Assembly: GCF_002999335.1 (NCBI RefSeq)
Contig: NW_020312667.1
Coordinates: 62,001-126,000 of the forward strand
Direction of reading: 5' to 3'
DNA from: Cyclospora cayetanensis
Taxonomy: Eukaryota; Apicomplexa; Conoidasida; Eucoccidiorida; Eimeriidae
DNA length: 64,000 nt
The translations under genes were made by a program, and so were the position numbers. Within the stretch, counting starts at the first letter, position 1. Each line of letters opens with the position of its first letter. Of this stretch, positions 54,306-64,000 are shown one piece after another. The notes below the pieces were generated by a model. The model searched no databases. It was not told where the DNA came from and saw only the letters and a program-made list of their open reading frames with translations.

Positions 54306-57300
54306 CTATTCAAACCACCCACCGCTGGCGCGTGGCTCGTTTTGCCTCCTGTCATTGGACTCTCTGAGGGCAATTTCTCTGTAAACCTTCCGGATCGACA
54401 AGTTTACTACACGGAAGTATTCCTGCATCTGTGCGTCTGACAATTCTGCAGGTACACATACGCAGAACAGAAGAACATCATGCTGATGTCTGACCGTGAG
54501 CAGAAAAAGCGTATGTGCGGCTATATGTTTGATGCATCTATTGGCCCCTTGTGTCTAGGACCATGCTAAGACTTCCATCATAGAACAGCCTATTTTGGCT
54601 TCAAACAAAGACACTTTGGACCTGAAGCCCGTTTATATATCAAAGACCTTGGCACAAAGCACAATGCTTTACATACAAAAAAAGCCTACACGCTCGGAGG
54701 AGGATACACTGCTGTTTCACTTTTGAAGATGGTAGCTACATACACATGAATGCACGTAGTAGATTAACTGTGACAGCATACCGGAGTAGTTGGCGTCACC
54801 ATTAAGGAACAAGAGTCTGCGCAATTTGTCTTCTAGGTTCTTCTCAATAGCGACGAGGCGCTGTAGGTCGACGTCATAGCTGTTGACTTGTTGAGTCATG
54901 ATGCCCTGTGTACTCCAGTACATAAACACTAGCCAATCTTTTCTACACGCGTATGTGCATCATGGTATGGTTATGTAGTGTAAATGCCACAGTGGATTCC
55001 TTGCAAGACAGAGACCTACGAACTGTGAGACCGCACTGTTGAGGTCTCACTCTACACCATGCTGATGGTATTCTAGGAGTCATACACGTTTTAGGAACGC
55101 CCATAGTGGGCCACGTTTATGAAGGAACCGCACCTGCAGCCTTTTATAAGCCTTCTTGTATTGAAAGTGCACGGTCTTAATGTGCTCCAAATCTTCTCCC
55201 AAAGCCTTAATCTCCTGCATGGCCGATTCTTGCATTGCAACACAGTCGTCAGGACCAATCCTAGCAACGGGTTCCTCTGGGATTGCAAACTGCAGAAACA
55301 ATCGAATAGTCCCTCAGATTTTGGTATTGTGTGGTCCCTTTCAATAAAATAAACGCGCTCAATCAAGGGGCTTCTTCGAAAAGCTTCTAAATCAAGATGT
55401 GCTGAGTGGATTTTGCAAAGGATAAAACATCTCGACTTGTGAAATGCAATGTACTCCGCTGTAGAAAAATAAGACTAGTGTAGGCACAAAACGTGAAGAC
55501 AAAAGCACATGCTATCTAGTTTTTCGGAAGTGCAATTGTTGTCGCTCTGAGTCAAGGTAAGAACTCAGCGTCTATAGCGGGACAGAGGTTCAGTGACAGT
55601 TCAGGAGACGCATTTAATCGCCCCTTAGCACTGATATATGGACAAATATTGCACTACGTCTCCCAAATCAAAATAAGCCGTATGCGTATGAATAGAATTT
55701 GTAGTATGCTGCGGACTCACCGAAGACTTGGGATCTGGAAGGCAGCTGGAGGAATAGGGTAGGAGCTGCTTGGTCTTCTTACGATTGTCCTCTGATGAGC
55801 CCCCAGCTCTCTGGGCCTGGACCACTGTGAGCTTGTACTGAGCTGCAGAAGAAATATACACTTAAGACATAGACGACCCTCCAGACATGCTTACGCACCG
55901 TAGAATACACTAGGCGCTCGTTGGACGAAGAGTATGCATTACGCCGATCACAGGAACGAATACGGATACAATGGCGTTTAAGACTTACTACAGCTTAATA
56001 AGTCACATTTGCTTTTCGTGGAATGAATGCATTACCTCTGCGTAACCGACTATTCTAGCTTCCTTCTAGATTAACATTGAGTACAGGGAGCACATAAATG
56101 TCTACATTGCTGCACGCACTTCCTTCTAGCTCTTGAGCGAGTTCCTCAAGCTCTTCAATCGAGCAAGGCTGTAGATCTTGCGCCTAAGAGTCATATCACA
56201 TGCGCAACGCGTGTAGGCAGCCTGTAAGGCTTCGGCACTAATGGTTCTCTATTTACTACCTGATCCTGAGAAATCCACAAGCGATGTACTGGGTTTGAGT
56301 GGCAGCGCCTTACTGTCAGTACACTTAAGCGCTTCTCTACTTCCTGCATCTGCGTGTGCCGTCTTCCATAGCAGACACGGCAATCTGCGGCAGTCTGCTG
56401 CAGCGAACTGTGAACTTGGTCGGCCTTGTAGCGCAACAACAGAAATGCACAAGATGGGTAAATCGGCAAAACATTTATGCAACACGATAAAGGCACCGTA
56501 TTCAAGACACACAAGCACGACAGTAGATATGCAGCACGGTATGTCACGCAACGCAGCAGTGCCACACTTCCATCGGCACTCCTTCGTAAGCAAGGGGTGG
56601 ACTATTCATGCTTCTCTATGAAGCAAAACAGCGCAAGTTTTTCATAGAAATATGCACTGGACCCACCGTTTTTAGAGAGCTATAGTAGCTTGCAACTTCA
56701 TGGGACTGCACTTCAAGTTGCTGCTGTAACGTGTCGAGCTTCATTCGGATTTTCGCAACCTTGTCTAGAGCAGTAGATAGTCTGAGACAAAGCCATACGG
56801 TGCACAAACTTTCATTGTTTTCACACGTCGTCTACATTACAGCATTCTGAATTTTGAAATCTAGCTAATTTACTGAAAGTCCGAGCTGAACAGTGGCGCT
56901 AAGCAGCCACTCTATCCTTCCTACGCGAAGAGGAGCAACGTAGGAAGCAGGCCTATTATGAGGCGAACGCTAGATGGCAGTGCTGCTGTATGATTTATAG
57001 TGTATCGCTCGCCACTTACGCCATAGCGGGATCGGTGTGCAGCTCTTCTTGGGGGCTCGCAGCTGAAATGCACCCACAAAACGGAACGTGTTTGAAAGCG
57101 GCGTCAATAGTTCAAAATTGAAAAGAGGTGCAAAGGAACAAGGGCACGTAGATTAGAAACGTGGAGCCCAATTGCATATAGTCTGTAACACAGGTCAGTG
57201 CTCGAGGAACGGCATCAGACTTACTGGTATCCTTGTCCTCTACTGTATCAATACTTGCAGTGCGACTGAAGAAACGGTGCGAGTGACCAGGATGGGAAAG

Positions 57301-60300
57301 GTTGTGTTGGCGGCCACCTACAGTACTCCAGCCTTCCTTCTCGAGCCCCTCGCCCTCTAGACCTACTCCCGCGTGCCGGATTTCCGAGTGCATATCCCCA
57401 AGACCAGATCCCGTGATGGAGCGCACGATATTGGAAGTGGAGATCGTGTGTCGAAGGGGCCGATGCGCTGCTGCGTTCCGCGGAAGGTCGAAATCGCTTC
57501 CTACAGGAAGCCTCTCAGTGCTGCACACTGGCAGCTCCGCGTTGCTCCCACCACAAGCCTTTCTGTGGCTCGATGCAACAGTCTCAAGTCTTGCCTGGAG
57601 GATATCCTGTTTTTCCTGTTCGAAGTCTTTTTTTTGTCTTTCGAGGGCTTCGCGTTGCTCTCTCAGACGCTGGCGTTCGGCCTCTAGTTCCTCTCGCTGT
57701 TTGCTTTGCTCCAGTTCCAGCTCCTCCTGACGCCGTTTCAGCTCCTCCTGCTCTTGCTGTTGCTGCTGCTGTTGCTGTTTAATCTTTTCGAGCTCCTCGG
57801 AGCTGACGCATCGGCTGAGGCTAACAGAGGGCCGCTCCTTGCTCTGCATGCGCTCTTGCGATTCACTGTCTGGTGGAGGGGACGTGGCAAAGGCAGGGGT
57901 ACCGTACGAGTGCTTGTCGTCAACCTGGGTGTCTTCTTGGGCTGCTGGGTAGCCAACAAAGGCTGGCACCGTCAAGCGCCCCCTGTTGGGGGATTCGTGC
58001 AAAGGCGGCCACTCCCCCGAAGTAGCTGTCTGCACCCGCGGACTCCGTGGCTCTTGGCGGGGGGAGAATGCCCCCCCTTGCATAGCGGTGCCATGATGGT
58101 GGTAGCCATCAGCAGTTGGATCATAGTAGCCTGTGGCGTTGGTCATGGCAGTGGCTCTTAGACCATGAGGCATCCTGACTTGAGGTTGATAACTGGGGGT
58201 GCCTACGCCACAGACCCCGTACCCCAGATGGGGGCCTATGGGCGAGGAGCCGATGCGAATCGGCGATGCCGCTGCATAGCCTCCCGGAGGAAGCGGCACT
58301 ACAGGCAGTCCTCCCTGCAGCCGTGGCGTAGATATCTCACAAGGTGCAAGTGCCTCTCCGTTGTACTCCCTAGGGACGGTGCCATTGGTCCCCAAGGCTC
58401 TCTTAGAAATCCAGCCAACGGAGCACAAGGGGCATCTGCAACCCGGCTTGTGGACATAAGTGCGAAACGCCGAATTAGTTTCCGCTGACGGGGAAGAGAT
58501 AGGCTCTCCGCAGGCCCAGGGCCTCCTTGGCTTTGGCATTGTAGAAGCACGCAACCTTCCAACCTCTCGTCTACCTGCGCGGGATGCAACCCCACGTATT
58601 GTGGCACAGACTGTCGGTTTACCCGCAGCTTTTCCTAATCTAGTGTCGGGGGCATCCAGCAGCTCCTGCAAGAGCGAGCTTAGAGACGCTTGCTGCAGTG
58701 GCTTGCCTGTCTGCTGCAACACACTGGCTCCTCCCAGTACCGGTGTTCTTGATGCGAAGCGTAAAGTCTTCGCCTGAGGGAGACCACGCTGTCCTGTTTG
58801 CCTCACAGGTCTTCGAGCCAAATCTTCTTCCAGTATTGCACAACTGTTAGCTCGCGTCAACAGTGCTCTTCCGCCGGGTGAACGCCGCCGCAGCTGCAGA
58901 TTCCACAAAGACGAGTCAGACAACGCATTACCACAAAAGATAGGAGGCAGGCTGCATGCCAGCGAAGCGGGAGGCGGCGCTATTCGCTTCGCCAGTGTCC
59001 CCTTCGTAGCACACTCCGACAGCGCTGAACGGCTTTCTAGGAAACCGCCTTTCGTCGACCCTAAAGCCCCCTCCGCAAGGGCCGGCGAGTGCGAGAAGGC
59101 CCCCCATCCGAATTCTTCGAAGATCAAGTCCATTTTCTCGTCCCGCAATAAGCGACGGCCGCGCCGTCGAATATCTTGCCGGGGTGCCGACTTGTGGATT
59201 GCAAGCTGAATGGCACTCTCCACTATACTGTTCGTTGTACCTAAATCTAGAGACGTCTGATGTCGCGCTGCAGCGGCAGTTCTTGGAGGAGGCAACACTG
59301 CCTCCGACGCCTCCACGTCCCCTTCGCTCGATCCCCCGCGCTGGCCGTATGCAGCGGCTTTCGACGCCTCGAAAGGAAGCCTCGGCGTCCAGGCACCCCC
59401 CTTTCGTGTAACTTTCCGATCAGCAGCTGCCTGAAACGCCCTAGGCACCGGGCCTGATACTGATCGCCTTCCCAGATCCCAGTCGTTCTCCTGGTGCCAC
59501 GGGGGATAACCAACAGAGCGATCTACGGGCACGTCTGAGGCCATTCTGAGGCTTGCGGATGCCTTATGCTGCCTAGGGCTCGCTAGCCCTCCGGGAGATT
59601 CAGAGCCTTGAGAACTGAACTCCAGCCCTTGAGGCCACGCCAAACGCCAGGCTTTTGGAGAACTCCTCTTTCCCATGCGCGCAGCCCATTCGAGGGAATC
59701 CTGGTTCGAGGATTCACCGCTCAGTTCACTGTCAGACGGGCTCTTAGACTCACTCTCACTCGATCGAGAAGGGGAAAAGTCTCTTTCGATCTGCTGCGCA
59801 GCGCGGTCCGCGGAGGCCCTGCCTCCTCCACATGGCCTCAGTTCTCCCACCATGCCCGAGGCAGCATTGCGGAAATCAGTGCTTCTCCAGAACCGTTCCG
59901 CAGACTTTGAAACGTCGAAGGGCTGCTTTGTAGGAGCTGCGCCTTCAGAGGCATGCACGCTTGACGGGCTTTGGTCTCCCGCCTCCCCATGCCCATGCAT
60001 TCCCCCCAGAACCTTGGTCCCTCTAATTGGAGGGCCTTTCAGGTTCGGCTGCAGATGTTCGCAAGGAGCGCTGCCGACTTCTGAGCCGTCCGAAGTGTCG
60101 TGGGACGTCTTCGAGCTGCTAACGCCTCCTGTAAGATGCTCCTCGATGGCGTCTGAGAAGCCCCCCGACGGTTGGGTGTGGAACGCGACTGCGTTCTCCA
60201 GAAACTCATATCTTTGGTCCCGCCCGCCTGCGTGGTCAGGGGAGCCCTCAGCCCCCTCTCGCAAAGCCGGATCAGCCGTGAGGCTGCTGTAGCGTTTTGC

Positions 60301-63300
60301 AGCGCTCCGAGTGCCCTTATCGTCTTGCGTCTGCAGCGGGCGCTGCTTTAGTACATTTAAACAATCCTCGCTAATCTGGCGAGGGCCTTCAGCCTCGGTG
60401 CCGGGCGAAGCCTCCCTGTGGTGTTTGCCGTGGCTTCCTGTCATTTCAGATACAGCGCGCGTAAGTGCGAACGCAGGCGTCGGACGTTCACTCTTCGCAC
60501 TGCGGGGGACGGAGGCTGACGATAAAGGCAGGGGCTGCACAGCAGGGCCAGGCGTCGAAGTCGGCTTCCCGCCTGCAGCAACTGTCGAAAAGCCCCCATC
60601 AGCAGGGCGCTCCTCGCGTTCAACGCTCTCGTGTCCAGCACCAGTGTGGCTTTCCTCTCTTCTAGCTGCTTCGTGAGTAACCGCCCGCGAGGGAGCGCGA
60701 GAAGCAAAAACCATTTTCGCCAAAGAGGAGAAGGCCTCAGCGAAGCCGAATGCCGAAGTCGCAGACCTACGGACGACAGGCGGATGCTCCGCTGCCGAGA
60801 CAGATGACTGGCGACTCGCAACGAGGCCTTTTAAAGACTCGCTGCTAGCAGCGAAGGGCACAGGAACCTCCGAGGCGTGTGGGGTATGGGGCTGAGCTCT
60901 AGCGCCAGCTTCATCTGCTGCTCTCGCAGGAGCACCCTGCGCCATCGTCGGCGGCTGTTCCGGTTTGTGCTCTAAGGCCTCGTCGCGCACTGGCTCACTC
61001 TCCCCTCCCGGCGACATTCTTCTGCTCTCACTTTGACTCGTGCCTTCTGGCGTTCCCTCAGATGAGACCGACACGAAAGGAAGCGAGTAAGACCCCGCAT
61101 CGCAGGGGTTTTCCCTCCCGTCTACGAGTGCCGTACAAGGGACCGCATCATGAGCTGCAGTTTGAAGCTCTCCAGGTGAACTCCATCTCTGATAGCCCCC
61201 CGAGGCGTTTCGGGCTCTGCTATCGCTGACACGATTTTCGGCGAGAAACTCTCGGTTGCCAGTAGTACTGTCACTGCTGCTGCTAGTGTCAGAGGCGTTG
61301 CTGCTTCTGCGCCGCTCACTGTCCTCGCTAGAGGAGGAGGTATCGCTTTCGTTGAGGCTGCTGCTTCTACTGGGGCGCGCGCTCCGCCCCGTTCCACTGT
61401 CTCTGTGGCTCTGCTGGCGAGCATCTCCGGCGCTAGACGACTCATTGCAGCTGTGCGACAACGGCTCCCTCCCGCTGCCATCACTTTCGATAGACTCGCG
61501 AGTGTCTTCCACCCCGGCTATCGCAGGTGCCCTTTCTGACGAACTCGTGCGGGACGCATTTGACAATTCAGTGCCGCAAATGCCCGTCTGCATGCCACCC
61601 CCGTCAACCACTACTACGGGAGGCCCTCCCTCCGCAGGCATCTGCCCCCCTAAGGCTGGTGCAGTCTGCTGGTCATGCATATGGCCAGGAGGATGTACTG
61701 GGGGTAGAGTGCCATCCAGCTGCATCCCTGCTAGAGACGGCTGGTTTCCGCTGCTACGAAGGGCCGTAGGAGGGTGCAGATTGGCCTCAACGTTAGGAGA
61801 GCGCCGCGCTTCCGCATCCCACGAACTACGCTGAGGCCGGTTCGCCTCTGCAACTTTCTCATGAGACGCGTCTGTTCCTCCCATCGTTTTTGCACTCTGA
61901 GCTGCAGGCACCTGTGCGGCACCAGCAGGAAAGACTGGCTCGGCCGCCTCTCTTGGCGCAGACTCCCTCTGTACCGTCGCCGACACCCAGTCCCCATGAG
62001 ATCGCTGCCTACTGCTGCCAACTGAGGCTTTGACTTGAATTCGTGAGCCTTGCGGCAGCCTCCCCAGCGGCCTGCGCACGCGCGACCTCCATCTGCAGCC
62101 CATCTGCCCCCCGCAAAAACAGTCCCTGCTGTCTCCCGGCAACAAGCATCTAGGGTTAGACAATGGTGCAGCCATCGGGACTTGTCGCGGAGTCGACGGC
62201 TCTGAATAAGCTTCAGCCTCTCCTTGCGTAAGGCGAAAGGTTGCGGTATCTCCCTGAGAAGCGTGCAGGTTGATATGAAGCGTTGAAAGACTCCCCTCAG
62301 ACAAGGACAAGTGCGCGATGATGCAGCGTCTGTATGCTGCATCTGCTTCAGGCACGCTACAAGACCGAAGCCCCCCAACCTCCATAGCCGCCTCCGTTGG
62401 GCCCCTCGGCTCTGACGCCTCCGCAGGTGCCTTATCTAGTGCACTTGATAACGTCTCCGAGCGCGTAGGTTTCTGGTCCTCCGCTCCAACTTCGAACACT
62501 CCCAGTTTTTCCTCAACAAGCTGGATACAGTCCTTGCTGACAAGGGTGCCCTGCCTCTCGTGCGAGCTCTGACGGCTGGCAACGCGCGATGTCTGCTCCC
62601 CAGCTTCTCCCTCTAGAGTGACCGCCTTGCCGTCATCAACGCAACGTCTAAAACCTGAGCATGCAACTGAAGCCCTGCCATCCAGGCTCCAAAGCGAGAG
62701 ATTCTCCCCATGCATGCCAGACTGCCACGATGTTTGTGTCTCGCAGCCCTGCGGGCCCTTCGCCTGCTCCGTTTTCTCGCTGCTGCTGCTGCCGCCGCAC
62801 GACACCTCTTCCCCAGACTCGACTGCTGCTCTGGCCTCAACATCTTTTTGGTTAGCCTCCAAAGACGCGTGCTCTACACCTGCTGAATGTGTGAAAGAGC
62901 CTCTGAACTCCCAAATCGACATATCCCCGTGCAACCATGTCTTTAGAGGCCCACCATCGCTGCTCTGGCCCTCCTGCGGCTCCTGGCCGACCTGACAGCT
63001 ACTGCTTGTCAACAGCTCCCCTGCATGCTCTGCCTCTCCATCCCCCGCGTGCTCCGCCTCCCCTCCCACAGCGTCCCCCTCCAACGCCTCAGCAGCATCC
63101 TGGAAAGAATTCCCTCCTTCTTCATCTTCCAGATTCTCAGAGCCAAAGGAGGCCCACAACGATGGACAGTCCTGCGAGCTGGACAGGGGCAGCTTGTCAC
63201 TCTCATCTTCCTGATTGTTCTGCGAGATCTGACGGCTACCGTCGTGCGACGCCCTCCCCTCTGCCCTTGTAGACTCAGGCACCTCGCCATGCGCCCCCTC

Positions 63301-64000
63301 TGCAGCATCGTGGTAGCTCTCAAGGGGTATGCTGGGAGTGTGGCTTCGCTGGCTGCTCTCAGGTCCCTGTTTCAGCTGCACCATATCTGCCGTTGGAGGG
63401 CCGCTGCAGCACGAGCACCGCTCTACCTCTGTTGACTCGGATGCTGCCGTGTTTTGCAAGGTTTTGAGCGCTGCTGTGGACGGCTCCCCAGACTCACGCA
63501 GATGCCAACGTGTCAAAGGCTCTTGCAAAACGGCCTGAAGAAGTTCTTGGCGCTTCCCGCCCTCACCACATCGAGAAAAGCTCTGACAGATGCCACATTG
63601 CGAAAAAGGCTGCCCTTCGTGCGTCGTATCTAAGGATGCCTTCCGGTCAACTATTTCTGAGGCATCTTGGAAGCGTACAGCACCGTTTTCATGTAGCTGC
63701 GCACGAGAGTCACCCAAGACACAACGCGATGCAACAACATGCAAGTTGGATTCGCGGCAATGGTAACTGCTCTCGCAGTTCGGGGCCTCTTGGGCCTCAT
63801 ATAAGGAGCTCTGACGGCTGCTCTTACGGAACGATTGCCCCGGTAACTCCACGTTTTTACCACCACCGACATCTGAGCCATCTAGTAAGCAGCTGGGCCC
63901 CCCCTCTGGCTCAGCAGCAGAGTTCCCGCAGCTGTCCACTAAGGAAAGTCCATAGTCACTCGACTGGCGCGCCTCGTGCGACTGCCCCTTCTGGCATGCC
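54306..64000 (-). CDS. Giant low-complexity and coiled-coil protein, 5' end beyond window (9 visible exons)
   Basis: Minus-strand exons: 57225..64000 (open to the edge, so the start is outside), 57020..57062, 56667..56781, 56314..56424, 56120..56168, 55721..55842, 55134..55289, 54782..54905, 54306..54445; phases agree throughout. The large exon codes for over 2,250 Ser/Glu/Ala/Arg-rich residues, mostly disordered, with repeated RQSS-like motifs, three W-centred degenerate repeats, a HKPGCRCPLC motif near 58430-58460, and near its end a polyGln run followed by a charged coiled coil (QEELELEQSKQ, EALERQKKDFEQEK). The small exons continue as coiled coil (LDTLQQQLEVQS, EELEELAQEL, IEKNLEDKLRR). 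No enzyme domain is seen. A cytoskeletal, centrosomal or pellicle scaffold is plausible but unproven. The last exon, ending in GGWFE, is supported by phase only. Confidence 0.7.
57745..57785 (-). repeat. CTG/CAG run coding polyglutamine
   Basis: CTG-rich on +, so CAG/CAA-rich on the coding minus strand. It gives about nine consecutive glutamines just before the charged coiled coil of the giant protein. Confidence 0.85.

Noticed and set aside
59675..60292. 205-codon + frame in the giant-protein region
   Set aside because: It is antisense to the continuous minus frame running from 57225 to the window edge, which also joins to downstream coiled-coil exons.

Overview
The window looks like nuclear DNA of an apicomplexan of the coccidian (Eimeria/Cyclospora) type. 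This is inferred from intron-rich genes with short GT-AG introns, very long GC-rich exons full of Ser/Glu/Ala/Gln low complexity, scattered CAG/CTG runs, roughly balanced base composition, degraded Ty3/gypsy elements, and housekeeping proteins with large unfamiliar extensions. The CAG load is modest, which fits Cyclospora better than Eimeria, but the sequence alone does not prove the species. There are no operons, ribosome binding sites or CRISPR arrays, and I recognised no RNA gene.

Layout. 735-2413 (+): five-exon multi-pass membrane protein of unknown family. 3207-4579 (-): compact PHAX-like snRNA export adaptor in three exons. 4580-13123: no intact gene; it holds a decayed Ty3/gypsy element (protease, RT finger and RNase H pieces on +, about 6355-7620) and diverged dispersed repeats. 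13124-15605 (-): secreted acidic protein in five exons. 16771-19695 (-): leucine-rich repeat protein with a long polar tail, plus a stray LRR exon near 20.65 kb. 20925-23383 (-): glucosamine-fructose-6-phosphate aminotransferase (GFAT) in two exons. 23384-32661: gene-poor, with a second Ty3/gypsy fossil (RT and integrase pieces on -, about 26.4-28.0 kb) and copies of the same dispersed repeats.

32662-38441 (+): ADCK2/UbiB-family atypical kinase in 13 exons with a long N-terminal extension. 40559-52869 (+): giant DExH-box RNA helicase; the 11 exons I assembled join in frame to about 3,200 residues. 54306 to beyond 64000 (-): giant low-complexity plus coiled-coil protein in nine visible exons, cut by the right edge, facing the helicase tail to tail.

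Exon models were built by hand from splice signals, reading phase and, where a family is known, conserved motifs. For the PHAX, GFAT, ADCK2 and helicase genes, phase agreement and family motifs support each other strongly. The genes do not form one pathway: they are RNA export, RNA unwinding, hexosamine synthesis, mitochondrial quinone-type kinase, a secreted protein and structural proteins. The most unusual observations are a cluster of apparent GC-AG introns in the helicase gene, a long extension ahead of the GFAT catalytic cysteine, the size of the helicase, and two gypsy fossils with related flanking repeats. I did not find a convincing new multi-gene system.
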